Of a stretch of DNA of 64,000 bases, positions 29,361-44,300 are shown piece by piece. The notes below the pieces were generated by a model. That model ran no database searches. It was not told where the DNA came from and saw nothing but the letters and a program-made list of their open reading frames with translations. Within the stretch, counting starts at the first letter, position 1, and every line of letters starts with the position of its first letter. The stretch is from NCBI GenBank assembly GCA_014084085.1, contig NPFB01000012.1, positions 24,711 through 88,710 of the forward strand, in the 5' to 3' direction. The translations under genes were made by a program, and so were the position numbers. Source of the stretch: Hondaea fermentalgiana (Eukaryota; Sar; Bigyra; Thraustochytrida; Thraustochytriidae).

Positions 29361-32300
29361 ACCGCTGCTGCTGCTGCTGCTGCTGCTACTGCCACTGCTT
29401 CTGATGCCTCTGGAGCGGCTTCCAACCCAGCCAAGGCATCTGACGCTTTCGTCGTCGCCGCCAATGATCTTCTCGCGTTCCTGCCCCTCGACGACCATGA
29501 CGCCGCCGAGCCCTCAACTTTGCGGAATATTGCACCCTATGCCATCGACTCAGACAGCTTCGCGCTCGATGCAACGAACTGGGGCGGAAAATCTGTCGGC
29601 ACCGGGCCCCTCGGCTCGCGCGCCCTCTTCGTGAACGGAACAGGATACGCGACCGTTCCGTACGACGTGCGCTCTTGCAAGCTCTCCTCTTTTACGACTG
29701 GCGCATGGGTCCGCCTTTCGAGTCTTGCGCAATGGAACGACCCCGAAGATGCCTTCGTCTTTGCATTGACGACCCCGCATGGGAGCGGATTGCCCGTCTG
29801 GGCCCTTGTCATCAATGCCGGAGAATGGGTCCTCCGACTCGAAGACGGCGAGACCCAGCTCCGCTCAGGCGTCCACGTTGCGCTCGAGGCCTGGACTCTT
29901 GTCACACTGTCTCTCGACGCATCTCCGGCTACAATCGCATCGGGTACACCAACTGTAAAGATTCACATCGACGGCCAGCAAGTGGCCAGTCTTGCAATTC
30001 CGGGCGTCAGGTCCTGCGCCTTGACAGGTGCAGAGACGCAAGAGCTCTCTTTGGGGGGAGGGCCTGCCCTTAAAGGTATGCACGGCTCGCTGCGAGCTTT
30101 CTTTCTTTACCGGACGAACCTATCACCGGCCGAACATGCCAAGCTCGCCGTCGCGGGCAGCATTCTCGCGCGCGTGCCACCGACGCTCGCGTCGCGCTCG
30201 GCAGGCTATGCACTGCAGCTCTCTGGCACAGAAATTTTATCGCTTGACACCTTTCCTGGGGCCGCAGGGCGACGCATTACTGCTGCGGCAATGAGCTTTT
30301 GGGCACGCCCGATGCGCGCTACTCGCGCTGCCCCCGAGGCCCTTGCAGAGGCTGTGATTGCATCTCTTCTCGGCCCACAAGGGTCCTGGTTTCAGGTCTC
30401 CTTGCGCTGGGAACCTCAAAAGGCCACAAGCGACCTTCGCGTCACAATCGGTCGGGGCGCTGGTGCAGACCCGTTCGTGTGGAACACCTACGTCACTTTG
30501 GACATGGACGTCTGGGCACATCTGGCTCTCTCTTGGGACCAAGATCTTGTCATTCTCTATGTAGACGGCGTCGAGGTGGGGCGTTTGCAGGACCTCGCGG
30601 GCCTGCTCGCGACCATTGAGGCCCCCGGACCCGCCAGTCGTCTCGTGCTTGGAGCGCGCAGCCTCGACGAGGCCCTTCAGGGGAAACACATGTTTCTTGG
30701 CCAAATTGATAGCTTTCACCTTTGGGAACGCGCTCTCTCCGAAGACGACGCCGCTCGTCTGGCCATTTGCAGTAGCACGGGCATGGAGCCCGGTCTCGTA
30801 ACCTACCTTCCGTTTCAGGAATGGCTCTTGCTCGCGCAGACTCGTAGTTTGGTCTGGGGGCTTGATGCGTGGGCGAGCTTGGAGCTCGTGTCGCTCGAGC
30901 CGATGCTTGACGCACAGGCTGTTGTTCCGAGCACAGCACCAAGAGTTGACGACCGTCTCGTCACAGAAGAAGATCTCGCCGTTCTCTTTTTCTTTAATGC
31001 CAGTGACGCGCGAAGTCGCCCTCTCACAGTCACCTTGCGCTCTTTACCTGCCTCGGGGTCTCTTTTCCGCGTTGCTCAGTCTCGTGAAATTATTGAGGCC
31101 GACCTACCTCTCGAACTCGAGGCCGGCGAGCTTCTAATGTTCGTCCCAACAGCACACGTCGTAGGCGAAGACCTCGCTTCCGTGAGCTACACTGCCCATG
31201 TCACTCCAGCTCAAGCACAAGCCGCCGACGAAATTCAATCCGCAGAAATCACCACCGTGTCTATAAGTGTGCTCGCGACTCCCGACGATGAGGACCTGGT
31301 GTCCGTTCTTCCTCATGAACATATTCAGGTATCGCTTCTCAATCTCGCAATCAACGATGTTGATGCTCTCGAGGCCTCGTCTGGCCATGAGCTTCAGGTA
31401 GAGCTAGCGCTTGGCGCTGACTCCACTGCGAGCGTCGAGCTCGCGCAGGAAAATGGACTCCGCGTACAAAGCCGGACCGCTCGCGCGCTCACTTTCTCTG
31501 GCACCTTGGCAAATATCAACGCCGCTCTCGCAGAGGTCACAATTGACCACACACTCGAGTACGAGGGCTACGAGGACCTCCAGCTTGATGTCAACGATCT
31601 CGGTTACTATGGCAAAGGCGGCCCGCTCACGGCATCGCAACACTTTAGGATCGGAAGCAAGCTTGCCGCCATCCCATTGCTCACGGCTGCAGTGCCACGG
31701 GAAATCACGTTAGACACCGAATCAATTCGCATTCGTGGCGCCAATTTTATTGGCGACGCAGAGAACATTCGATGCATCTTTTCTTACATTTCAAATGACG
31801 GACAGTACGCCACTGCGGAGGAACGAAGTGCAGTTGCAAGTAAAACGGCAAGCACCGAGAACAGTTTGCTCACCTGCTCTATTCCAGATGGACTTGCGCA
31901 AGATGCAATTCAGGCGGGACAAGTCTCAGTTACCGTCGAGAACGAGTCGCGCTTGCGTGGAAGTCTGCTTCAATTGCGCGTGCGCAACCCACTTCATATC
32001 GACTCGATCAGCCCGCGCCTTGGCCCCGTGTCAGGAGGCACCTGGGTCGTCCTCGAGATCACGGGGGGCGCGAGTCCGACTCAAGAAGGTGACGTCTGGA
32101 CTTGCGTGTTTGGCGCAAAGATGGTGCGCGCATTCCGACAAAGCGATACATCTGTTCGCTGCCGCGTCCCGCCTGCGCAACAAAGCGGATACAATGTCAC
32201 GATCGGCCTTTCGAGGAACGATGCATTTTATACCAGCCAACTGCGATTCTACTACGTCGATGAGGCAATCACCCAGGCTGTCATGCCAACACAGGGCTCC

Positions 32301-35300
32301 GAGGCATCAGGCTTTCAAGTGCAGGTATTTGGAAGCGCATTTGTCCCCAACGAGCACCTCGTCTGCGTCTTTGCTCTCGAACCAGACTTACCACGCGCTG
32401 CCGACGCCGCAAATCTTATTCGAGTGTCCGCGTACAATGTTTCCGAGGATGAACAAAGGTCCACATCGCAGCTCGCGTGCGAGGTTCCGCCGCGGTCCGT
32501 GCTGCTCGCCGCCAACCCGCATCTCGATCCCGTGACGGACGGTCTCACCGTTTATCTCTTCGTCTCCAATAATGGCGTTGACCTTGGAAACTCTCCTGCG
32601 CTCCCTCTTGAGTACAAGGTGCTCCCAGAGCTCCTCACGGTGCAACCGGCGGTACTGCCCGTGGCCGGTGCCTTCCCTTTGGTCGTGCATGTCACCGATC
32701 TTGGGCATCACAGCTCGGGTTCTGCTGTTTGTGTTTTCAATCGAACGATTGCAGTTCAGGCAAGCAGCGTCTCTTCGTCTCAAGTCATTTGCGAGTCCCC
32801 GGCATGGCCTCACGCACAAGCCGGCGTCACCCTCCATGTGGTCACCTCAGATTTTCTCGACCTTCCTCTTTCGGATGCGCAGTTCGAGTCCGCTCTCACT
32901 GTTGATTTTGTGGCTCCAATGGATGAGTCTGGCGCTTTGGACGTCAGACCCAGTGCACTCACGTCACGTTTACAAGCACTCGAGGTATTTATTTCCACCT
33001 CGCAGCAGACCAGCTGGCCCGAGGATCTTGAATGTGTGCTCGAACCAAGCGATAGGCAGGAGACACTTTACTTTGCAGATGCTGTTGCGCTTACCGCACG
33101 CACTCGTGCCTGCAAGTTCGTCGCCGCGTCGCTCGACAACTCCACATCTGCGACATTGTGCTTGCGCCCCAGACGCCACGACGCAGCATATCAAGCGTCG
33201 TCGCTCGGATGCTCTGATCTCCCCGCCTTTGCTCAAGCCACCCTGCCAGTGCTCGGCGCCACACTGTTAACCTCACTCGCGCCGAGTACCGTGTCTTCCA
33301 CTGGTGGGGCACAGGTAGTTGTGCAAGGACTCATTGCAGCTAACGCCTCTTCCGCAGAAGGCGTATTTTGCAAATTCTCCAGTGCGACCACATCTCATGC
33401 GCACGTGGTCCAGGCATCCTCTGCAAACGCAACAAGCGTCATTTGCGCGACCCCAATGTTATCCAAAGGCGTCCATGCCGTCTCCATTTCGACTGACGCG
33501 GGCTACCACTTTGTCTCCGCGGAGGGTCTACCCTTGACGGTGACAGAACCCTTTGGACTCCTTGCCGTTTCTCCGCGTCGAGCAGACCCGCGCGCCACCG
33601 AGGCGGTCATCCTATATGGCTCCCGCCTGCAGTCGCTAGATCCCGAAACAGAATGCGGTTGGCGTTTTGCAGAGAATGCAAGCCTCTTTGAACGTACTTC
33701 TATCGTCGATCGTGATGTTGACGGTCTTTGGCTTCGATGCCAGCTTCCGCATGCTGTTATGCCGCCTGCGTCGCTCACCGTTGAGCTCATGCAACACGAC
33801 CTCCCCGTAGCAATGGGGATGGACGTCTTGCGTGTCGATCTCGTGTCGCCGCCGCGGGCCATCGCGCTCTCGCCGCAGCATGGCCCTCCTGGAACATCAG
33901 TGCGAATTGATTTGGATAAACCATTGTCGCACGTTTCTTCGCGTTCCTGGCGCTGCGTCGATCAGACGGGCCGCCTACTCGCTTCAGTGGTCTGGGTTGA
34001 CGAATATCAAGTTGAATGCACACTACCAGAGGATCCCGTGATAGAGTCCATTGGTGTGAAGGATGGCGCTCGCGAGGAATTTCTCATCGAGACTTTGCCC
34101 TTTTCTACGTGGCAAATCCTCGCTGGGGGAGTGCCGACGCGGACAATCTCAAAATCCTCCACGGTCGTCCCAGATAGCACGTCCGCCACAACCGCAGTTC
34201 TGGTTCAAGGAGTACCTGGCAATATCCGAAATCTCAAGGACTTTGTTTGCGTCTACAGCTCGTACGGGCTCTCGGGCTCTCCGTCGACCTTTACTGTTTC
34301 GCCAACGAGAATCGCCAATGACACCTTGTCGGCCAACCTTGTCGTAGAGTGCATGCTTCCCGCTCTGCTCTCGCAAGGTACCTTTCGTCTTGCGATCTTT
34401 TGGACCCCTGGATCGGTCATGCTCACGGGCGAGTACAAGCTCAGCATCATTCAGCGTCCGCAACTTGCCCGTGCTGATCCTGCTGTTCTCTCCGCGAGCC
34501 TTGGTGAGGCCCGCGTGAGCATATTGGGCAACTTTGCGCTCGAATCCTCGAACCATTCGTGGACCTGTGCCTTTACCGGCGGTCCCGCCGTGGTCCATGT
34601 CGCTGCGTCATTGGTCGATGAAACACATCTTCAGTGTGACCCCGTTGACTTTGCGGCTAATGTAGGTGTTACCGACACTTCAGTCATGCTCACAGTCGCA
34701 GCATACGTTGATGAGCGAAGCGTTGGGAGTGTGCAGATCATGATCTTGGCAAATCCACGTACCGGAGCTTCGATTTGGCCCGGATCCACCCACGTGGGCG
34801 AAGAGGAAACTCTCTATGTGTCTTTCGGAGATGCGGCGGAGGCAATCTCTATTTTGGAAAGCTTTGCATGGGTGGGCTGTGCATTCACAAAGCAAGATAC
34901 TGCGAACGAGGAAATTGCTTTGGCCGTTGGCAATCTCCGCTCGAGCTCCTTACAGTGCACTGTTCCTCGTGCGATTTCACAAGGTTCCTATCAGGTTGAT
35001 GTGGTTGGCAGCTATCAGTCGGACGCGACGAATGCGCGCCATCAAATCTACAGTAACCCCGGACTTTTTCGCGTCGTCTCGCCAGTGCCTTTGCAGAGCG
35101 TCTCGCCCGCTTCGGCTATTGCAGGAGAAACGGTAGACATTGATTTGCATTTAGCAGACACCTTCGACCAGGGTTCTGAAGCAGTCGATGGAGTCCTATG
35201 CAAGCTTGCCGGAGGTACTCAAGTCGAGAACGCAACATTCTATGCTAATGAGAACCTCCATGGCGCACTTCGCTGCCGATTGCATACCGATTCATTTGCT

Positions 35301-38300
35301 GTGGGTACCCACGCAATTTTGCTCTCATGGACGGAAGGTGCGACTTTTGTCGAGCCTAGCGGCTTCCAGCCCTTTGAGATCTTGCCCGCGCTCGAGACAT
35401 GGTCAGTGCTTCCCGATGTCGGCTCTCATCAGGGCGGTACGCAACTTGTGGTACGAGGAGACAATTTTCCTCTCAACAGAACGCTGGAGTGCAAGTTTCA
35501 CAATGGGCCCCGTTTGCTTATCTCGCCGGCGTCGGCAGTCTCGGCGGATACGGTCGAATGCCAATCGCCTTCGGTGGATCTTATTCCGGATGCTCGACGC
35601 GAACTCTTCTTTGTATCAGTTGGTATCAGTGGTGAGCCCGTACCTGTTGCGCCGCATGTTGTCACTTTTACATTTGTGGAGGACCCTGCGGTGAGGACGA
35701 TCTTCCCGGAAGTAGGGCCCGAGAGTGGTGGCACGGAAGTCATTCTTCAAGGCGAAAATTTTCCGCTGGAAAGTGACCTTTTTTGCCGGTTCGGTGGCTT
35801 ACATGTGGCTCCTGCTGTGGTTTATAGCGCAGAACGCGCAATTTGCATAACCCCGCCTCATGCACCAACGCTAGACTCGGGCCCTGTCGCTGTCGAGGTT
35901 TCCGTGAATGGCGTTGACTATGTCAGGGGAGACTCGATCGCCTTTTCGTACGTTATGCTTACACGTGTTAGCTTTGTTGAGCCAGAGCACGCATATGTCG
36001 GCGCTCGAGTTCAGGTCTTTGGAACTGGATTTTACCCGACGGGTCAGGACCGCTCTGTTGTCTGTCGGTGGGGAGAGGTCGCCAGCATCGGTACTTGGAT
36101 CTCGTCGACGCAGGTAGAGTGTGTGGTCCCAGACCTTGGCGACGACCTCGTCAGGGAGTCTCCCACCTTTGTGTCTCTCCAAGTCTCTTGCAACGACGGC
36201 CAAGATTTTACAGCCCGCGAAGATCATCTTGGCGTCTACGTGGAAACGCTAGGATCTCTTGCGAGTATTGAGCCTCGAAATGGCCCTCTTGAAGGCGGCA
36301 CGGAAATGACTATATCGATGGAGGGATCTTTTGGCCAGCGTGCGCGCGATGACTTTGTCTGCATCTTTGGTAGTCGCGACGTCGTCGAAGCTATTCCGCA
36401 TCAAAAAACCGATCGGGGCCTGTTTACGTGTATCGTACCGGCGGCATCAGCTCTCGACGATGGTGTATACGTTTCACTGCATGTTTTGCCTCGCTCACTG
36501 GTTCAAGAAGACAATCTTACGGCTTCTACGGAGGGACATCCGACCTTTTTCTTCCGCTACGATGCTGAGATTGATCTCGAGTCCGTCTGGCCAGAAATTA
36601 TCCAAGAGGGCTCGGCCACGCACGTCAACGTCGTCGGAACAGGTTTTCGAGCTGATGCAGACTTGCTGTGCAGAGTTGGCTTTGGATCTTCACCAGTATC
36701 CGCTCGCCTTCTCACGCCTTCGCTTGTTCAATGCCCAGTGGACCTCAGTAAACTTCGACCTGGTCGTATTCAGCTCTCCATCACAGGAAACGGCCAGCAG
36801 TACTCGAATCAGGTCGATCTCACGCTCATCGCACAGTCGCAAGTGTCTTCTGTGGAGCCCGGCTCTGGCCCCGTGCATGGGGGTACATCCGTTACAGTTC
36901 GCGGGACGGGCTTCATGGCCGGTCCAGACTTCGCATGCTATTTTGGAGGCACGAAAGCTGCTGCAGCGCACGTGATCTCCAGCACGGAAGTTCGATGCGT
37001 TGCACCGCGAACGAATCTTGCACACACCGTCACTGTCAGTGCCTCGAACACAGGGGGGTTGGATCAAGCGGGGCTTTCCGCTGCACAGTTCGCGTTCGTG
37101 AGAGCTGCAACAGTTGCCCAGGTTTACCCAGTGCGCGCAGATATTGGAACTCGTGTTTTTCTCTCTGGTTTATTCCCATCAACGCCTTCGGACGCTCTTT
37201 TGACGACGACCCTGTGCCGCTTTGGGGTGGTAGAGACCCCTGCGCAACGCGTCAATGATACCTCGGTCTCTTGTACGGTTCCGCGACAAATGGAATCCCA
37301 GCTCGAAAACGCGCATTCTGCATCGCTAGACCTTAGTGTGAGCTTCAATGGCGGTGCAGACTACTCTGTGTCCGCCCGATTTACTTTGGCAAGAGCCATC
37401 GAGGTCGCCAGCATCTTTCCGACATCAGGCGCAGCTCGTGGAGGGACCGAGGTCGTGCTCAGCCTTGCGCAGGACGTAGACGCCGCCCTCGTGACGGGAC
37501 CTGCCCTCTGCCGATTCGGGCAAAAGTCCCCATCACAGGGCCGCTGGCTTGATCGTCGCCGCGTAGCGTGCGTCTCACCACAGCTTACGCCTGGTGCACA
37601 TATTGGAGTAGCGCTCAGCACAGACGGCCTTCATTTTAGTTCATCGCCGCGCCTCTTTTCGGCCGAGCCCGATTTCAATATTGTGGCTCTGGCACCCCAA
37701 GAAGGTACCGAGGTGGCCGGTTTGGACGTGTCGATCACGACCGAAAGCGAGTTCCCTCTGCCGAATGATCGGGCGATCCTGTGCAAATTCGGCCAGGCCA
37801 ATACTGCGCTGGGCCGCAGACTGAGTGATCGCACCGTGTCATGCGCTCTTCCTGCCGGTAGCAAGCCTGGCAATCTTACCATTGCGCTGTCTTTCAATCA
37901 GGGTCAGGACTTTGTGGTGAGTCCTGTAGATTTCGTAGTTCGGCCCAAAGATAGCGCAGGTCCAAGCCTTTTGTCGCGTCTCGCACCACGTTCTGGCGCG
38001 TCGGGTATTCGCATTCTTTGGCCAGACTTTAATGTGCAGGAGGATGTTGAGTGTAGCTTCAATGCGGCCGCACGCACGCCCCTTCGCCGCGTGGCTGAGT
38101 TGGACCAGACCTTTGAATGCGATATCCCTGGCGAAACAGGTGTGGGCGCAGTTTCCGTTGCACTAGGAAAGAAGCACGGGTCTCATTTTATCACGCTCGC
38201 CAAGGTTGGCCAAACCTACTTGTACAAACCATTTCAAGTCGGGCCTCTCGTCAGTACTACCATCGAGGAAGGCCAAGCATCGGTAAAGGTCTGGGCGAAC

Positions 38301-41300
38301 CAAATGCCAAATATTCGCAGGGCTCGGTGTCGATTTGCCAATGCGCAAGGAGCTCGCTACGCTGATGGATTCGTCATCATGCCTGATCATGGTGTTCTGG
38401 ACTGCTCCATTCCTGCTGGGCTCTCTCCGGGGAGCTACATTATCGGAGTTTCTGTGGACAACGCGGGCAATGACTTTGTTGAAGCTCAAGGCGAGGCCTT
38501 GCGGGTACTTCCATTTCTGAGTATTGATGAAATCATTCCCGCGCAAGGTCCTCCGAGCGGAGGCACCCTTGTAACTGTGCGCGCATCCATCGAGTTTGAT
38601 GCAGAGTCTCTCGCCCGTGACCCAGTACTCTGCGCTTTTCAGGCTCTCGACGGGTCACAGCGCTGGAAGGAATCGCCGGCAACCTTGTCCACCACCCATC
38701 AAGGGGCCCTCTCTTGCTACACGCCTGCACAACGTGCCAGCGGCGACGCCGCCATCTCTCTGTTGCGGTATAGTTCGCAGCGGGCGGGGACGACGTCAGG
38801 TGCTCTTTCGCGAGCGTTGCTGGCGCCCCACTTCTTTTCGTACATGGACCCCCCACGTGTACTCTCGGTGAGTCCTCCTGCGGGGCCAACAACGGGAGGC
38901 TTCAGAATTGAACTCTCCACTTTCTCGCGCATCGGTGAGCTAGCGCGTCCTCTCCTGGCCCGTTTCGAGCTCCCCGATGGCAAGGTCAAGGATGTGAGAT
39001 GCGCCGACGTGATCGACGTTGAGAGTGAGGCGGCGGGCGTACTCGTGTCTTGCGATGTTCCCTCGTCTCCCGAGGCGGGCTGGGCTCGACTCTCCCTCGC
39101 TTCACAGGGCACGAGCCACGCGGCATCCGCGAACTTTCTCTTTTATGCGCCCTACACCATTGAGTCAGTGAGCCCAATGGGAGCGTCTGAATTTGGTGGT
39201 CCAAGGGTTATCATCGAGACCAGCCGTCCCGTGACGGGAGCTCTGCGAGGGCTCGTACAGTCTGGCGCTTCTTGCCGATTCGGCACATCTTCTCGCATCC
39301 CGGCGCGATGGCTCGACGCGTCCCATCTCGAATGCATTGCCCCACGACATCCGCCCGGAAAAGCCATGCTTGCCGTGTCCCTTGTTGCAGATGGCCCGCT
39401 TCTCGATTTGCGGCCAGAAAACGAATTCTTTACATTCCACGATGCAGAGACACTGAGCAGCGTGGAGCCTGCCCAAATGCGAGCGAGCTACGGGAACAGA
39501 GAGGTCGCTCTGCGCGGTACTAACTTTGCGACCGGTATGAAATGTCGTTTTGGCGACGTCGCTGTGGAAGCACGCGTGCAGAATGTGAATCTCGCATTTT
39601 GCACTGTACCACGGCCCCTTGTGGCCGGCACGCAAACGGTCGCACTTCAGGTCAATCGCTGGAATGCCTGGGATGAGACATGGGCCGAACATTTGCAGGA
39701 CTTTGTGCATTTTACATATGTTGAGGAGATGGTCGTTCTCGGCATCTCGCCGCCAACGCTGTTCCCGGGAGAGAACGTGAATGTGACGGTGCAAGGTCTC
39801 CAAGGGCAAGATGTCGCCTCCAATGCAATCTCGTGCGCTTTCGGTGCTTTCGCGTCTCAACCCGCAACTGTACTCGATGATGGTCTCTCGCTTTCTTGCA
39901 CATCACCCGTATTTGACATCCCTGCAGAGAGCGCGTACGCGCTGGCGCATTTGCGAATTGTCGACGCGTTAGGGAACAGACTCGATGTGTCAGACGGGAG
40001 CGCAGGCTCAGTCGTAGAATTCCGTCGCCGTCCTCGAGTCTTTCAGGTGGAACCGCTCGTAATTGCTCAGGAAGAAGCGGACGATAGCGATGGGCTAACA
40101 TTGACTTTCGGCGGTGTTGGCTTCTCATCGCGTGCTTCGCTTGTATGCATTTTCGAAGCATCCAACGAGGCGATTTCCATGACGCCAGTGACGACAGAGT
40201 CCACATCAACTGCAACTTGCAAGCTTCCAAGAAATACTGCGGTGGGAGAGATTTACGTGGCTGTTGCATCGAGAGAGGCGGCCTTGCTTGCCACGTCCCG
40301 AGGAAAAAGTAATGTGGCCGGCTTGGCCCTTGCGCCGATGGGACGTCTCCGGCTGCATGTGGTCCCCCAAGCAATGGTTCACTCACTGAGTCCCTCCAGT
40401 GTGTCCGTGACTGGTGGTATGGAGCTTCACGTGCAGGGCGAGGGTTTTTTGCGGATTCGTGATCTCGAGAATGGCAATCTATTGTGCCACTTCCGCAACG
40501 GTAAACGTACTCTTGCAAGTGTCGTCAACGATACCCACGTTCGCTGCACGGCAGCCCGCGCAAGTTCTCCAGGCGAAGATCTGGTCCATCTGTCACACTC
40601 CAAAGGCAGCAAATACCTCGTGCGAGGTACTGGAGCACTGACATACTATCCTTTTGCGCGCGTGCTGCACCTTTCTCCGCGCTTTGGATCTGTGCAAGGA
40701 AACACTCTTCTCACAATTGTCGGTGATGGCCTCGAAGAGCTTGCTGCAGCACAAAAAGTCAACGGTGCGACTCTTCACTGCTGCTTCAGTAGTGCGCGGG
40801 ACAATCTGAGCATGTGTACCGAAGCAGCACTCGTCGGTGGTAATACTGTGCAGTGTACAACTGCAAGTTGGCCGCGAGCTCTCGATGCAGTCGAGCGAGA
40901 GGTTGTGGCCGTGCGAGTGCTAAGCCAGGCCCAGGCACAAGAGGGTCACTATTCACAACACCAGTCCGCACTCTTTTCATATGTGCCCTCCCCAGTCGCG
41001 CTGCGCGTCTCGCCATCGACGTTTTCTGAAGTGGGAGGTGAGCAGGTTCTCATCGAAGGTAATAACTTTCTGGCTCTTGACCCAACCTTGGAACCCGAGT
41101 GCATATTTGGGGCCGGGCTATCGATGCCAGCGCAGATTCTCTCACCCGAAACAATGGTTTGCACGACTCCGGAAAACCTTGTCCCTGGTCCAATCGCCTT
41201 GCGGGTCCGCTTCAATGGTCAAGACACTACGGAAATTGAAGACTCGCTCGAAGTCTTCACGCAAGCAACTGCAACAAGTCTGGAACCAACATTGGGAAGC

Positions 41301-44300
41301 GCAGTCGGCGGCACACTAATCACTGTGCGTGGCACACAATTTGTACGATCCTCCGATCTATCATGCATCTTTCACGGAGAACCTGGTGTCCACGTCAAAG
41401 TACCTGCCCACTATGTATCAGCTACAACCGTAACATGTGGCTCGCCGCCAATGTACCTTGGTCTGTCAAAAAATGAGGAGCCATATTACACTTTCGCCGT
41501 CGAGGTCTCTAATTCGGGAACTTTTGATCGGAATCGCACATCTCTTGCGCGCATGCCCACCTTTACACTTCACGCTCCTTTGAGCATCGCGCGAGTATCC
41601 CCAGGTACTGTTCATGCCGAGAGCCTCGTCTCTCTCTCGCTTACCTTTGACGTTCAATCTGACGCAAATATGCTCCGATTTTGCAGATATGGGTCAATCC
41701 AAAGCGAACTTGAAGTCCGCATCGACGGAGACCAAACCCGAGCGAGCTGCACCTTTGCCGTGCCTGCAGGCAGCATTGGAGCTGCGCGTCCCGTATGGGT
41801 ATCCGCCAACGGTGTGGACTGGCATGCAACAGAGAATGTCGTCACAGTCGTTCCAGATGTAGTGGTCGACACTCTTATCCCAATGAGCGGCCATCACCAC
41901 GGCATGAGTCAGGTCACACTCCGAGGCCATGGCTTCTCCTCCTTCGGTGCGCTTGCGTGTCGCTTCGGTGGCGGACCTTCGACAAGAGCTGTTTGGATCT
42001 CTGCTCAAGAAATTCAGTGCACATTTTCCCAGGCAGCAAAGGATGCTCACGCCGTGGGAGAAGTCCTTTCCGTTGCCATCGCAGCCGATGGAGTGCACTT
42101 TCAGGAAACGGGAAAATTTTTCACGCTACTTCCGATGACGCAAATCTACGAGTTGCAGCCGCGTCGTGCCGCATCTGATCAGCCCGTCACGATCAACATT
42201 GTCGGCGCAAACATGAACGTCATCGATCCTGAGCGCGCCTCGTGTCTGGTGCGACGCCAAGGAAGTTCCTTGGGCGATTGGCATCATCACGTTCCTGCCG
42301 AGATCATTTCAGCGACGCAAGCGCATTGTCAGAGTATGTCCCTCGCAGCCGGAACATACGAGATTGACTTGCTCACGAATGGGGTTGATCCTGCCTTTTC
42401 GACGTCGCCGCAGATTTATACAACTGTGCGACCTCCTGTCGTTTCTCACATGTGGCCGCGACAGGGATCGGCTGCAGGGGGCACTCAAATTACGTTGTTT
42501 GGTTCTGGATTCTCAAAGAGCGAGCTCATGATGTGTACTTTCGGAGCAAACCAGCAAAATCCAGCTCGCTTTGTCTCTGGCGAAGCACTCACCTGCACCG
42601 TGCCTCCGGTGCCCACTTCAGCGGTCGGATCGGTGCAGATTAGTCTCTCGACGGTAGATGGCGCGGTGCGAGCCAAAGGAGCTTTTACGTTTCGGTACCT
42701 GGCCGTACCGATCTCTGAGAATGCCATTCCAGCTGCAATTTTTGCAGACGCTAACGTGTCGTCCCTGGTCATTGTCGGGAGGGACTTTGTCGATACCAAC
42801 GAGGGAACCTGCACTTGGTATCTTGGGACAAGCGAAGAAACACTCACGGTGCAAAGGACCTATTTGGATCCGTCGCGTGTCGCCTGCGATGTACCAATGA
42901 TTTCGCGGCCAGGCGTTGTGCGCGTCATGCCTACAAATGACGGGCACACAGGTCTATTACCTGTCGCTGTCAAAATCTTGGCAGTGCCGCGATGCGCCAC
43001 ATTCGAGCCCGCGACTCTTTTGCGAAGTCAGCCTGCGACGACTCTTCGCGTCATTTTTGCAGAGAGTCTTCAGGTCACCGATGTAAGTGATATCAGGGGC
43101 GAGTTCTCTTGCCAGCTCTGGAACGAGGATTCTCTGCGCACATTTTCCGCACAACTGTCCTACGATCTTCAAAGTCTTGATTGTCACGACGTGTCTCTTG
43201 AAACAGACGGTGAGTACTCAATCGACATTTTGGTGAGCGGTGTGAAAATCCCGCAGACATGTGGCAGTAACAGAATCCATGTCGTTAGCACAGCCAGCAT
43301 TGCTCCGGACCAGAATTGGTCCCTTTCGATGGCAGGAGGCTTTGATGTGCCTCTTCGCGGGTCTGGCCTTGAGTTCATTCACGGGCCAGTGCGCTGCCTC
43401 TTTGGGGATGCCACTGCCGGTTTTGCGCGAAAGCATTCTAGCGATGAAATTCTTTGCGTGTCGCCCCAAATGGTGGATTCCGGTCGTGTAGAGGTTCGTC
43501 TTGTCGATGCTCATGACACCATTTTAGATACGAATGTGCACGTCAACTTTGTCGAACCCATTACCATCGAACGTGTGCACCCTACTCTGCTTCCAGAGGC
43601 TGGAGGCACTGAGGTTCACGTGCAGGTGAAGGGCGATTTCTATGGTCGAGACGTACGATGTCAATTCGGAAGCGCCATGGTGGATGCCAAGGTCGATGCA
43701 AGCGGATATACTGTTACTTGCAAAGCCCCGCGGGTGGTTCCGAGTCAAGTTTCGTTCGCAATTGTGGTTGGTCAACAGGAGGTAGTCGCAACCACTGACC
43801 CGGTCACATTCATTCCGCAAGTGTCTGTGTCTGAAATCAGTCCTGGGGCAGGTCTTGTTGTCGGCAGGGCACCCGTCACGATTCGCGGCACGGGCTTTGC
43901 CAACCTGGGACAGCTGCATTGCTCATTCGATACATTTGGCTCTGAGCCAGCAGTCTTGATCGATGCAGAGACATTGGTCTGTGTGACGCCCGCTCTTCCC
44001 GCCGATCTGCACAATGCCGAGCTCCACACAACGCTCTTTATCTATGGTGGCGAAGACGGCCTAGTTGAGGTGGCCCGTCTCGAGAATGCATACGTGTTTT
44101 ATCCAACGCCTCGGGTCGAAGATGTTTTCCCAACACTCATTTCTGCACCATCGCTTGTCGCGTCAGCTATTGGCTCTCAGGCACTCATTTCCGTGTATGG
44201 CCAGGCGTTCCCCAGGATCCAGGGTTCAAGCTGTCGTATTCTACAGCATGCCAGTGATGGGGTCTTTGCGAGCCATGTAAGCCCTCGTCCGCTTACGTGG

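Noticed and set aside
31735..32535. Many 60-260-residue frames on both strands between 29.3 and 64 kb
   Set aside because: All are out of frame with, or antisense to, the continuous giant reading frame, whose domains account for the sequence.
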